The notes below the pieces were generated by a model that did no database searches, had not been told where the DNA came from, and saw only the letters and a list, made by a program, of their open reading frames with translations. From Enterococcus florum (lineage in GTDB: Bacteria; Bacillota; Bacilli; Lactobacillales; Enterococcaceae): DNA of 64,000 nt. The DNA is taken from contig NZ_BJCC01000022.1 in NCBI RefSeq assembly GCF_004309355.1, positions 1 through 64,000 on the forward strand, in the 5' to 3' direction. Shown here piece after piece: positions 54,585 through 63,202 of this stretch. Made by a program: the position numbers and the translations under genes. Position 1 is the stretch's first letter; every line of letters starts with the position of its first letter.

Positions 54585-54720
54585 ATGTTCAATACACAAG
54601 AAAATCGCTATATCACGAGGGGAGTGAATGAACAGGTACTAAAGGAAATGCAGCAACGTTGTTTTCAATTGATCAATGAGAAGGTGATACAAGCGAATGT
54701 TCAGTAAGATTACCTACAGA
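54585..54720 (+). pseudogene. Broken DUF960 gene, copy 3
   Basis: After AAAGGAGG the frame reads MFNTQENRYITRGVNEQVLK and follows the intact copy at 28958 up to a TAA at 54705-54707, where the intact gene has TTA (Leu). DYLQI can still be read beyond the stop, and homology ends near 54720. It is a nonsense-mutated and truncated copy. Confidence 0.75.
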
Positions 54721-55137
54721 TAGCTGCCAGAATTGTTTATAATTGGCTGTTAGGTGCATCTTATAATTCAGAGTTAGAAGTACTTAAGACCAGTGAACAA
54801 GATAAAAACATTTTATCTGAAATAGGTCCCCCACTCTTTACAAAAGAAAATGATGATCGGTTTTCTGAAGTCTCTGATCGCACGATGAGTAAAAATGAAC
54901 GTCCTGTCAAAATGAGTTCTTTTATTCTGCCAATGTTTACATCACCTGATTATTCTTTAAATGAAATCTATACCACACTTTTTAAAAGTTCAGACTTGGA
55001 AGCAATTGCTTGAAAAACACAAGAAAGGAAAGTTTATTTATCTATACCCCGATACAGGATCTACCTATCAATTTTATGAAAAACGAGGATTTACGGTCTC
55101 AAGAACAAACAGATCAACATATTTGCTCAATAAATAG
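54721..55137 (+). pseudogene. Gene debris ending in a GNAT acetyltransferase tail
   Basis: From 54979 a frame reads FLKVQTWKQLLEKHKKGKFI and YLYPDTGSTYQFYEKRGFTV to a TAG at 55135-55137. This is the C-terminal acetyl-CoA-binding part of a GNAT enzyme (FYEKRGF motif). The preceding 250 bp has another open stretch (IVYNWLLGASYNSELEVLKT and on) that ends at a TGA and that I do not recognise. There is no start and the pieces are in different frames. Confidence 0.55.
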
Positions 55138-55162
55138 AACAAATATGTTGATTTGTTTGTTC
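55103..55162. repeat. 23-bp inverted repeat hairpin
   Basis: Arms from 55103-55125 (starting GAACAAACAGATC) and 55140-55162 match with a single mismatch around a 14-base loop that contains the acetyltransferase stop. It may act as a terminator, though the T-run is interrupted. Confidence 0.65.
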
Positions 55163-55200
55163 TAAAGAGATTGCTCGAGCAATCGACTATATAGATTTAG

Positions 55201-55229
55201 TTCATATTTCACTGAATCGTGTGTATAAT
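55201..55229 (+). promoter_or_regulatory. Promoter of the AraC-family gene
   Basis: TTCATA (weak -35, 55201-55206), a 17-base spacer and TATAAT (55224-55229) with an extended TGTG before it. The 5' leader would be about 75 bases. Confidence 0.55.
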
Positions 55230-55305
55230 ATATATTATTTTGCTGCGAAGAAAAAGACATTCATTTATGCTTTTTTATACTAGTTTAAAGAGGTGAGAAG
55301 TCATT

Positions 55306-57735
55306 ATGCGTCTAATCGAACCATGGGATAACATAGAAATAAATTTATTAACGGGGAACCGAGTAATGCAGCATTTTGATTCGAATATCCATCTAATCTA
55401 TGTATTAGCTGGAGAAGTGACGATTGAAAAAGAAGACACTATCGTTTCGTTGCAGAAAAATGATTTTTACATTTTATCAAAATCGTTAGTTCATACCGTC
55501 TATACTAAGAATGCGCGAACCTTTGAAATTGTTTTGAAGTATGATTTTGAAGTGCAGACAGATTACGTTTTTGAAGGAAATTCAGTGACGGATACGAAGA
55601 GAACGGATGATCAAGTCGTTCAATCCATTGAAAGGCTACTAAAGCTGTATATTTTGCAGGAGAAACAGACAATTTCAGCGGTCTTTGAAGAGTATTTTCA
55701 TATCCTGCAGCTGTTGGAGAAGGAGTATACCAAACCATCGACGATAGAAGAAGAACGGAGCATGAAGCAAAAGGTCTACGAACTGAAATTTTACATTGAT
55801 AATAATTTTGATAAGGACATCCGTTTAGTGGACATAGCCCATAAGCTGTATGTTTCCGATCAGTATTTATCACGCAGCTTTTCTAACGAGATCGGGATGC
55901 CGATGAATGAATATTTGATTCGTAAGCGCTTGGAGAAAGTTCGCAAAGACTTGCTAGAGACGGAAAAATCGATTACCGATATTGCTTTTTCAGCAGGCTT
56001 CTCGAATATTAACTCTTTTAATCGTCTGTTTAAAAAGTATCAAGGATTGACGCCTAGTGAGTTTCGCAAGGAAATAAAGGCGGAGTCTAAAATCGATTCG
56101 AAGAAAAACCGACTTGAAAAAGCGGATATTCAAAGCCTAGAGAGCTATTTTAAAGAAAAGGATAGCAAAATCGATGATGAGACGATTCAAGTTTCCATGC
56201 AGGAATCTAGCCATCAAAATTTTCAGAAAAATATGATCAATCTCGGGTATGCGGGTGATTTGACCCATGCGTCCTTTGCGGAACAAATTCATTTTTTGCA
56301 GAAAAATAATCCCTTCTATTATGGCAGAATCTGGGGACTGCTAAGCGAAGAAATCCTCGAACAGGTAGGAGAAGCTTATGATTTTTCGACAGTCGATGAG
56401 ATCATTCGGATCATACTGAAGGCGGGAATCAAACCTTTTTTAGAACTCGGCTTTAAAGGGAAGCTGATCCATGAATCCCATACGCAGATCGTCAAAAGTC
56501 ATCCCTTTATCCGAAAATCTTATGAATTATCGGATTTAATCCAACGGTTCCAAGTATTTTTCCATCATTGTGTAGATGTCTTTGGGTTAGAAGAGGTTTC
56601 CTCTTGGCTGATTGAGATTTGGAAGCCAAATCCATTAGTCTTGAAGACGATCGGCTGTGAGGAATTGATGCGCATCGATGACAATGGACTCCAAATGAAT
56701 CTGGCGAAAGAAAAAACGTACATTGAGGTCTTTACAAAAATTCAAAAAGCGGTGAAGCAAATTGTTCCGGAAATCCAAATAGGCGGCTGTGGGTTAAGTT
56801 TGGACATCGAAACCCGAGATTTAAGTGATTTTCTTACCCAATGGATCACGAGTAAAGGGGCACCAGATTTTTTAAGCCTGTCGATTTATCCTATGGATGC
56901 GGTGAAGCAGCAGATGAATCAGAAAAAGCAACATCATGAGCCGATTTCACCAAACTCGGAGTATCTGCTTCACCGAATCAAAGGCTTCAAAGAACTTTTA
57001 GCAGAAATGAATTACCAGGGCAAAACATTTATTACGGAATTCAATGTAACCATCTTAAGTCGTGATATTATCAACGATACGGCTTTCAAGGGCAGCTACA
57101 TTTTAAAAAATGCCCTCTCGGCTATGCCTTATTGTGATTTGATTGGTTATTGGCAGCTAACGGATCTGTCGGTGACCACCTTCGATACTGCCAATAAGGA
57201 AATTTTTGGCGGCTCTGGGTTGATTTCTAAAAGTGGGATTCCTAAGATCGGGTATTATGCCTATCGCTTCCTTAAGCGCTTAAGTGATCAGCTAGTATTT
57301 CAATCAGAGGATCTATTGATCACGAAGGATGATCCAAATAAAATCCAGATCCTGTGCTACTCCTATAGTCACCTTAATTCTACTTATTATTATGACTATA
57401 GCAGCGCATTTACGAGAAGGAACGCGGCAGCGCTGTTTGCCTCCGGGACTGTCCAGAAAAAGCAGGTATTACTGAAGGACTTGAAGGACGAGGAAAGCCG
57501 CTATCGTATTAAGTATTATCGTATCGGGGCGGCGGCAGGCAATATATTGGAGGAAATCAATCAAGTCAGCAGTTCGGATCGGCTGGACGATGAAGTGATC
57601 GCTTATCTAAAGCATCGCTGTGAACCGCAGCTTGAAATCAGAGAAGGCCATTCTCGAAACCATCAGTTAAAGATCGAAATGGAACTTTCCCCCCAAGATA
57701 TTCAATTGATTGAGATCCAAAAGGTCTCTCGTTAA
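55306..57735 (+). CDS. AraC-family regulator fused to a GH39-like domain
   Basis: The 809-residue protein has an N-terminal cupin-type sensor (about 1-95, IHLIYVLAGEVTIEKED). A double helix-turn-helix AraC domain lies at about 165-265, with IRLVDIAHKLYVSDQYLSRSF and ITDIAFSAGFSNINSFNRLFKKYQGLTPSEFR. A long C-terminal region (about 315-805) resembles GH39 beta-xylosidase barrels (RIWGLLSEE, FLELGFKG, SSWLIEIWKPNP, FLSLSIYPMD, FITEFNVT, GYWQLTDLS). The position of the usual GH39 Asn-Glu acid/base pair reads IWKPNP, without the Glu. The domain may therefore sense a glycoside, not cleave it. It sits directly upstream of the transporter and CGD-like cluster and is their likely activator. GAGGTGAG precedes the ATG. 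Confidence 0.82.
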   Translation: MRLIEPWDNIEINLLTGNRVMQHFDSNIHLIYVLAGEVTIEKEDTIVSLQKNDFYILSKSLVHTVYTKNARTFEIVLKYDFEVQTDYVFEGNSVTDTKRTDDQVVQSIERLLKLYILQEKQTISAVFEEYFHILQLLEKEYTKPSTIEEERSMKQKVYELKFYIDNNFDKDIRLVDIAHKLYVSDQYLSRSFSNEIGMPMNEYLIRKRLEKVRKDLLETEKSITDIAFSAGFSNINSFNRLFKKYQGLTPSEFRKEIKAESKIDSKKNRLEKADIQSLESYFKEKDSKIDDETIQVSMQESSHQNFQKNMINLGYAGDLTHASFAEQIHFLQKNNPFYYGRIWGLLSEEILEQVGEAYDFSTVDEIIRIILKAGIKPFLELGFKGKLIHESHTQIVKSHPFIRKSYELSDLIQRFQVFFHHCVDVFGLEEVSSWLIEIWKPNPLVLKTIGCEELMRIDDNGLQMNLAKEKTYIEVFTKIQKAVKQIVPEIQIGGCGLSLDIETRDLSDFLTQWITSKGAPDFLSLSIYPMDAVKQQMNQKKQHHEPISPNSEYLLHRIKGFKELLAEMNYQGKTFITEFNVTILSRDIINDTAFKGSYILKNALSAMPYCDLIGYWQLTDLSVTTFDTANKEIFGGSGLISKSGIPKIGYYAYRFLKRLSDQLVFQSEDLLITKDDPNKIQILCYSYSHLNSTYYYDYSSAFTRRNAAALFASGTVQKKQVLLKDLKDEESRYRIKYYRIGAAAGNILEEINQVSSSDRLDDEVIAYLKHRCEPQLEIREGHSRNHQLKIEMELSPQDIQLIEIQKVSR

Positions 57736-57765
57736 CAAGATTGTGTAATACAATCTTGTTTTTTT
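57736..57765 (+). terminator. Terminator after the AraC-family gene
   Basis: CAAGATTG and CAATCTTG arms with a 7-base loop, followed by eight T. Confidence 0.87.
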
Positions 57766-57856
57766 GTGGGAATTTTGTCGATCTTCCTGTGAAAGTATCA
57801 ATAGAATCAATGACAAACGCCGAGTATTGTTTCCCGTGACAGCTTAAACTAGTCAT

Positions 57857-57870
57857 TGTAAACGTTTGCA
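57857..57870 (+). promoter_or_regulatory. Near-palindromic cre site before the symporter
   Basis: TGTAAACGTTTGCA is almost the ideal CcpA operator and nearly a perfect palindrome. It lies 25 bases before the start codon, between promoter and gene, which suits glucose repression. A LacI-family repressor could also bind, but none is encoded nearby. Confidence 0.8.
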
Positions 57871-57895
57871 AATACAACGATTCTAGGAGGTTCAC

Positions 57896-59290
57896 ATGGA
57901 AAAAGAGGTCTTTGAGAATGGAATGAAGATGGAGAAAAAAGGATTAACGAAATTTTCGATGATTGCGTATGGTTTGGGAGACTTGGCGAGTCAATTTGTT
58001 TGGACGTTTGTCGGCACTTATTTAACTGTTTTTTATACAGATATTGTCGGTTTGGCTCCTGTGGCAGTTTCCATGATTATGTTGGTTGCTCGTTTGTGGG
58101 ATGGGATCAATGACCCGATGATGGGAATGATCGCAGAACGGACAAGAAGTAAATTAGGCCGTTTTCGTCCCTATATTGCTTTTGGTTCACCGTTTTTAGC
58201 ACTCTTTTCAGTTTTGACCTTTACTGGCCCATTTGGCAATGGAACCGCAGGTATTGTCTGGGCAGCGGTTATTTATATTATCGCCGGAATGATTTACACA
58301 TTGGTGAATATTCCTTATGGTGCATTAGCAGCAGTCATGAGTGAGGATGCCAATGAGCGAAATCAACTGAATGCTTGGCGCTCTGTGGGAATGAATGTGG
58401 GGATGATCATTGTTAACTCCATGTCTTCCTTTATCATGCTAGCATTCTCGGATGGTTCGCAGGTAGCGACGGGACGCGGCTATTTTATGACCGCCTTGAT
58501 TTATGCAGTGATTTCCATTCCTTTGTTCTTTGCGGTATTTGCGACTTCTCGAGAAGTTGTTCAGCCGATGAAAAATGAACACAAAGTACCGTTTCGTACC
58601 ACGATAAAAAATGTCATTGGAAACAAATATTTAATGATTGTTTTTCTGATTATGATCTTGCAAATGACGGCCTTCATGGGCAGAATCGCCGTAACCACGT
58701 TCTATGTCATTTATTGCCTAGGGGCATTTACGTTGATTGCGTTACTCATGACGATTCCTTCCATTGGCGGTGCACTTTGCTCATTAGCGATTGTCCCGTT
58801 AGTGAAACGATTTGGAAAACGCAACGTGTTGATGGTTTCCTTGATTCTTCAAGGGATTGGTTTGCTGGTGGTTTATTTTGCAGACTTTGATAACCTGCCG
58901 ATGATTATCGCCGGTCACGTGATCTTTGGGCTATTCAATATGGGCTTTCCAATTTCACTATCTTTAGTAGCAGACTCAGTCGATTATCAAGAATTGAAAT
59001 CAGGCGTTCGGACCGATGGTACCGCTTATGCCACTTATGGACTCGCGACAAAAATTGGAAACGCTATTGGGGCTTCAGTAGGGATTATGTTGCTGCATTC
59101 CTTTGGTTATCAGGCGAATATGGAGCAATCACTGGCAACTAAAAATGGCATCAATCTTGTGGTAAATCTGATACCAGCAATCCTGTTCTTTGTATCGGCC
59201 TTGGCTTGTCTCTTATGGAACTTAAGTGACAAGGACACGGATGATATTCGTACACAATTAGATAAAAAGCGTGAGAGCAACAACGATTGA
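57896..59290 (+). CDS. GPH-family sugar:cation symporter (MFS)
   Basis: The 464-residue protein has 12 predicted membrane helices and the GPH signatures: YGLGDLASQFVWTFVGTYLTVFYTD at the start, RLWDGINDPMMGMIAERTRSKLGRFRPYI in the first loop, and NIPYGALAAVMSEDANERNQLNAWRSVG. Family members (MelB, XynP, UidB) import glycosides, pentosides or hexuronides with Na+ or H+, without phosphorylating them. Unphosphorylated import fits the oxidoreductase/TIM-barrel enzymes that follow. AGGAGG precedes the ATG. Confidence 0.92.
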   Translation: MEKEVFENGMKMEKKGLTKFSMIAYGLGDLASQFVWTFVGTYLTVFYTDIVGLAPVAVSMIMLVARLWDGINDPMMGMIAERTRSKLGRFRPYIAFGSPFLALFSVLTFTGPFGNGTAGIVWAAVIYIIAGMIYTLVNIPYGALAAVMSEDANERNQLNAWRSVGMNVGMIIVNSMSSFIMLAFSDGSQVATGRGYFMTALIYAVISIPLFFAVFATSREVVQPMKNEHKVPFRTTIKNVIGNKYLMIVFLIMILQMTAFMGRIAVTTFYVIYCLGAFTLIALLMTIPSIGGALCSLAIVPLVKRFGKRNVLMVSLILQGIGLLVVYFADFDNLPMIIAGHVIFGLFNMGFPISLSLVADSVDYQELKSGVRTDGTAYATYGLATKIGNAIGASVGIMLLHSFGYQANMEQSLATKNGINLVVNLIPAILFFVSALACLLWNLSDKDTDDIRTQLDKKRESNND

Positions 59291-59317
59291 GCATAAATGT
59301 ATGATATAAATTTGTAC

Positions 59318-59366
59318 GAGAAAAACCAAAGAATGAGAAAGTGCAAAGAAGTTTGGCTTTTTCTTG
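59318..59366 (+). terminator. Possible terminator after the symporter
   Basis: GAGAAAAACCAAA and TTTGGCTTTTTCTT can pair across a 21-base loop; the right arm includes a T-run. Moderate support only. Confidence 0.45.
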
Positions 59367-59412
59367 TAACTTTTGAGAAGTACAAAACTCAATGATTCTA
59401 TAAACTAGATTT

Positions 59413-59426
59413 TGTAAGCGATATCT
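59413..59426 (+). promoter_or_regulatory. cre site before the oxidoreductase operon
   Basis: TGTAAGCGATATCT fits the relaxed CcpA consensus. It lies about 80 bases upstream of the next gene and suggests separate catabolite control of the enzyme operon. Confidence 0.6.
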
Positions 59427-59506
59427 ATTTAGCCAGTCGAATAAATGCTAAGGGCTGGCTTTTAAATGGATAGCCGTTCAGCAGAACGCATAAGGAGGAA
59501 AACAAC

Positions 59507-60601
59507 ATGACAAAATTAAAATTTGGGATTATCGGGTGTGGCGGAATCGCCAATCAAAAGCATTTACCAGCGTTAGCAAAATTGGCTGATCAGGTAGAAT
59601 TGGTGGCTTTTTGCGACACCATCATTGAACGTGCTGAAAAGGCGGCGGCAGAGTATGGTGTTTCAAATGCTTTAGTGACCGCGGATTACAAAGATGTGGT
59701 GAAACAGGAAGAGATCGACGTGATTCATGTATTGACACCGAATATTTCTCATTCATTTATTACGGTTGATGCGTTAGAAAGCGGCAAGCATGTGATGTGT
59801 GAAAAACCAATGGCGATCAATTACGAAGAAGCGAAGAAAATGCTGGATGCCGCAGAAAGAACAGGCAAAAAATTAACGATTGGCTATCAAAATCGCTTTC
59901 GAGCGGATTCATTAGCAACTTACGATGCTTGCAGCAAAGGAGAGTTAGGTGAAATTTACTTTGCGAAAGCCCATGCGGTTCGGAGAAAGGGCGTGCCAAC
60001 TTGGGGCGTATTCCCAGACAAAGAAAAACAAGGCGGCGGACCATTGATCGACATTGGTACCCACGCATTGGATTTGACCCTTTGGTACATGAATAACTAC
60101 AAACCAAAAACGGTCTTAGGCTCGACGTATCAGAAATTGAAGGACAATCCGATGGCGAATATGTTCGGACCTTGGGAACCGGAATCCTTTGAAACGGAAG
60201 ATTCAGCGTTTGGTTTAATCAAAATGGAAAATGGTGCAACGATTTTCCTTGAAGCAGCTTGGGCGTTAAACATGATCAACCCGAAAGAAGCACAAGTGAC
60301 TTTATGCGGTACAGATGGTGGGGCAGAAATGTTTGGTAAAGCTTTTTTAGACCAAGGATATGTTGTGTTTAATAAAGCAGATCATAATCAATTGGAACAA
60401 ACGGAACCTTCAGATGCCGGTGGTGTTTTTGGTTTTGAAGGCGCTAGTCTAGAGCAAAAAGATGCAGAAGCGAAACAATGGGTAGAGGCCATCATTAATG
60501 ACACAGAACCTCTGGTAAAACCTGAACAAGCAATCGTTGTAACCCAAATCTTAGAAGCAATTTATAAATCTGCTGAAACAGGTAAAGTTGTCGAATTGTA
60601 A
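59507..60601 (+). CDS. Gfo/Idh/MocA-family oxidoreductase, first (DgpA-like candidate)
   Basis: The 364-residue protein has an N-terminal NAD-binding fold (FGIIGCGGIANQKHLPALAK), the Lys motif CEKPMAINYEEA, and a C-terminal substrate domain with GGGPLIDIGTHALDLTLWYMNN, giving the catalytic His/Asp. Such enzymes oxidise sugar hydroxyls, often at C3. In C-glycoside degradation DgpA-type members make the 3-oxo sugar needed before C-C cleavage. Assignment to that role comes from the cluster. It has GGAGG before the ATG and its own cre site. A 12-bp hairpin separates it from the next gene. Confidence 0.87.
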   Translation: MTKLKFGIIGCGGIANQKHLPALAKLADQVELVAFCDTIIERAEKAAAEYGVSNALVTADYKDVVKQEEIDVIHVLTPNISHSFITVDALESGKHVMCEKPMAINYEEAKKMLDAAERTGKKLTIGYQNRFRADSLATYDACSKGELGEIYFAKAHAVRRKGVPTWGVFPDKEKQGGGPLIDIGTHALDLTLWYMNNYKPKTVLGSTYQKLKDNPMANMFGPWEPESFETEDSAFGLIKMENGATIFLEAAWALNMINPKEAQVTLCGTDGGAEMFGKAFLDQGYVVFNKADHNQLEQTEPSDAGGVFGFEGASLEQKDAEAKQWVEAIINDTEPLVKPEQAIVVTQILEAIYKSAETGKVVEL

Positions 60602-60611
60602 TAAATTGTTT

Positions 60612-60642
60612 GGACGAACATTACTTGTCATAATGTTCGTCC
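60612..60642 (+). terminator. Hairpin between first oxidoreductase and TIM-barrel gene
   Basis: GGACGAACATTA and TAATGTTCGTCC form a perfect 12-base stem with a 7-base loop. The T-run after it is broken (ACTATTTTC), so it may be a partial terminator or processing site. Confidence 0.6.
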
Positions 60643-60700
60643 ACTATTTTCAAAAAGAATAGTGAATAAGTGTTTAGTACAAAAAGTAGGAGGAATAGGA

Positions 60701-61711
60701 ATGTCTAGAATTAAAACTGCTGTAAGTTTATACAGCTTACAAGATGAATATTTAAATCATCGGATGTCATTAGATGATTTGATGAAGTTTTTAAAAGAGC
60801 ATCACGTGGAAGGTGTGGAAATCTTACCAGATCAAATGATTAAAAATGCGCCTCATCCTTCAAACGAAGATGTAGCACACTGGCACAAGCTGCTTGAAGA
60901 AACAAGGATCAAACCTGTGATTGCTGATGTTTTCTTGAACACCAATTTGTATCATAATCGTAATTTGACTCAAAAAGAATGTATTGAATTGCTGATTGAA
61001 GAAATCAAACAAGCGAACCGTTTGGGAATGAAATTGATTCGACTTGTATCAATGGTCCCTTACTGGGTTTGTGAGCCGTTATTGCCTTACTGTGAAAAAT
61101 ATGATGTCACGATTGCTTTGGAAGTTCATGCAGGAATGGCGTTTGATGAACCAGAAACATTGAGTTTTATCGAGGAAATGAAGCGGCTGAATTCGCCATA
61201 TATCGGCTTAGTCATTGATACGGGTATTTTCTGTCAAAAATTCCCACGGGTGGTTGTGAATTACGAAGTGAACAATGGCGCTAGTCCTGAAATGTTTGCC
61301 TATCTAGATCAATTGTTTGAGCAAGGAACAGACTTACACCGAGTAATCCGAGAAAATAACGGAGAATTTCCTGAGGACTTCAAGAAAGTCATAAAAACAA
61401 AAGAAGATCAAATGTTCGCACCTCTTTGTGATGGGTATGAAAACTATCCATTCACTGTGTTAGATGAATACATGCCGTATATTAAACACTTCCACGTTAA
61501 GATGTTTGAAATGACTCCAGAAGGTCCAGAATATTCCATGGATTATCGTGGACTGTTAGAGTACTTGCATGAAAAAAATTATGACGGCTACGTGGCAACA
61601 GAATACGAAGGAAACAGGTTTACTTTGCCAGGCAAACCAATGCAGGAAAAAGAACAGGTGGCGGCAAATCAAGCGTACTTGCAAGAGTGTCTAAAAGAGA
61701 TTCAAGGATAG
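60701..61711 (+). CDS. TIM-barrel protein, candidate C-glycoside deglycosidase alpha subunit
   Basis: AGGAGGAATAGG selects the ATG at 60701 (MSRIKTAVSLYSLQDEY). The 336-residue protein belongs to the xylose-isomerase-like sugar phosphate isomerase/epimerase group. It retains a four-ligand metal site: E141 (ALEVHAG), D173 (VIDTGIF), H265 (KHFHVKMFEM) and E301 (ATEYEG). It is immediately followed by a CGD-beta-like gene. That is the arrangement of the C-glycoside deglycosidase heteromers (DgpC/DgpB, CGD-alpha/beta) that cleave 3-oxo C-glucosides. The isolated family would only say isomerase; the pairing drives this call. Confidence 0.78.
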   Translation: MSRIKTAVSLYSLQDEYLNHRMSLDDLMKFLKEHHVEGVEILPDQMIKNAPHPSNEDVAHWHKLLEETRIKPVIADVFLNTNLYHNRNLTQKECIELLIEEIKQANRLGMKLIRLVSMVPYWVCEPLLPYCEKYDVTIALEVHAGMAFDEPETLSFIEEMKRLNSPYIGLVIDTGIFCQKFPRVVVNYEVNNGASPEMFAYLDQLFEQGTDLHRVIRENNGEFPEDFKKVIKTKEDQMFAPLCDGYENYPFTVLDEYMPYIKHFHVKMFEMTPEGPEYSMDYRGLLEYLHEKNYDGYVATEYEGNRFTLPGKPMQEKEQVAANQAYLQECLKEIQG

Positions 61712-61724
61712 GAGGAGCAGTAAA

Positions 61725-62114
61725 ATGTTTGACAATAATGTCTTCAAAAAAAATAGTTGTAAAAACATCGAGGAAAACGGAGAAATCATTGGGTACGAAT
61801 TGCAAACGCTAATTACTTATTATCGAGGAATTCCTCTCTCTATGTTGGAATTTATTAAAGTGGCAGTTGACGGGCAAGAAGAATCACCTGAAGCTATTCA
61901 GATTTCAATTGATCAAAAGGATTGGTTTACATTAGATGAGGCGACTACTGTAACCAGTTATAAATGGGAATACGGGGAGCCGTTGTATGTCCGTGTGCTA
62001 AAACCTGGTGGGTTAGAGAAAGGGGAGCATCAGGTTGCCTTAACAGTTGCTACTAGAACGGCCTATATTCCAGTACCATTAGTGGGTGTAAAAGAACGAG
62101 CAGTTACAATTTAA
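61725..62114 (+). CDS. Candidate C-glycoside deglycosidase beta subunit (DUF6379/CGDB-like)
   Basis: The 129-residue beta-rich protein starts 13 bases after the alpha-like gene behind AGGAGG. Its pattern (YYRGIPLSMLEFIKVAVDG, WFTLDEATTV, WEYGEPLYVRVLKPGGLEKG, and EHQVALTV) matches what I recall of the small beta subunit of C-glycoside deglycosidases. That subunit packs on the TIM barrel and completes its active site. No other role is known to me for this family. It has no signal peptide or membrane segment. Confidence 0.8.
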   Translation: MFDNNVFKKNSCKNIEENGEIIGYELQTLITYYRGIPLSMLEFIKVAVDGQEESPEAIQISIDQKDWFTLDEATTVTSYKWEYGEPLYVRVLKPGGLEKGEHQVALTVATRTAYIPVPLVGVKERAVTI

Positions 62115-62132
62115 AGGAAATGAGGAAATGCT

Positions 62133-63188
62133 ATGTTGAATTTTGGAATCATTGGCTATGGCTTTATGGGTCAAACTCATGGAGACATGCTTCAAAAATT
62201 GGATTATGCCAAAATCGTTGGTGTTTGTGATATCAACAAAGAACAATTAAGAGATGTTCCCGCAGACATTCACACCTATCTAAAGGCCGATGAGTTATTG
62301 GCAAATTCAGATATTGATACCGTGATTATTGCTGTACCAAATCATATTCATTTGGAAATGGTTAAAAAGGCAGCAAATGCTAAGAAAGACATCATTTTAG
62401 AGAAACCTGCTGCTATGAATGGACCTGAATTTCAAGAAATGATGGTGTTAACGAAAGAAGCAAATGTTCGTTTTACGATTCATCATCAACGACGTTGGGA
62501 CAAAGATTATCGTTTGATTAAAGAAGTCGTGGATAGTCAGACATTAGGAGACATCTATACTATTAAGAATTGTTTATACGGTTTTAATGGGAATATGCAT
62601 GATTGGCATGTTTACCCTGAATTTGGTGGGGGCATGCTTTATGACTGGGGTGTACATTTGATTGATCAGATGCTCTGGATGATTCCTGGAAAACTTAAAA
62701 CAATTTATGCCGATGTCAGAAATGTCATCAATCAAAATGTGGACGATTATTTCAACATCCAGCTGTATTTTGATAGTGGTATTACTGGACAAATTGAATT
62801 AGGAACGTATTTCTTAGAAGACAAAGAAAAATGGTTTGAGCGCCATTGGTTTGTAGGAGGAGACAAGGGCAGTGCATATGTGGATGGTTTTGAACCAAAA
62901 GGGAAAATCGTTCGGACCAGTGAATTGTTAGCCAATGTTCCAGGAAAGATCACCATGACGGCTGCTGGTCCGACGCGTTCATTCGGACCACCACCAGCTG
63001 GACGGTTAGTTACGGAAGACTTGCCCGATGTGAATGTAAACCATCAAATGTTCTTTGACCATTATTATGATTATGTAGAAGGTAAAGAAGAGTTAGCGGT
63101 GAAACCAGAAGAAATCTTGCGCTTAATGAAGGTTCTTGATGCTATTCGGATTTCAGCTGCTGAACATCGTTCAGTGGATTTTGAATAG
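62133..63188 (+). CDS. Gfo/Idh/MocA-family oxidoreductase, second
   Basis: The 351-residue protein has FGIIGYGFMGQTHGDML for NAD binding, ILEKPAAMNGPEF with the catalytic Lys, and GGGMLYDWGVHLIDQMLWM with His and Asp. It starts 18 bases after the beta-subunit gene. A second oxidoreductase could reduce the released 3-oxo sugar or act on a different epimer than the first. It differs clearly in sequence from the enzyme at 59507. Confidence 0.87.
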   Translation: MLNFGIIGYGFMGQTHGDMLQKLDYAKIVGVCDINKEQLRDVPADIHTYLKADELLANSDIDTVIIAVPNHIHLEMVKKAANAKKDIILEKPAAMNGPEFQEMMVLTKEANVRFTIHHQRRWDKDYRLIKEVVDSQTLGDIYTIKNCLYGFNGNMHDWHVYPEFGGGMLYDWGVHLIDQMLWMIPGKLKTIYADVRNVINQNVDDYFNIQLYFDSGITGQIELGTYFLEDKEKWFERHWFVGGDKGSAYVDGFEPKGKIVRTSELLANVPGKITMTAAGPTRSFGPPPAGRLVTEDLPDVNVNHQMFFDHYYDYVEGKEELAVKPEEILRLMKVLDAIRISAAEHRSVDFE

Positions 63189-63202
63189 GAGGAAATGAAA
63201 AA

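Noticed and set aside
16900-54720. DUF960 cassettes as an insertion sequence
   Set aside because: No transposase, terminal inverted repeats or target duplications are visible; dispersed homologous repeats are the better description.
55306-57735. Calling the AraC fusion an active beta-xylosidase
   Set aside because: The expected Asn-Glu-Pro acid/base motif is not present where the pattern predicts it.
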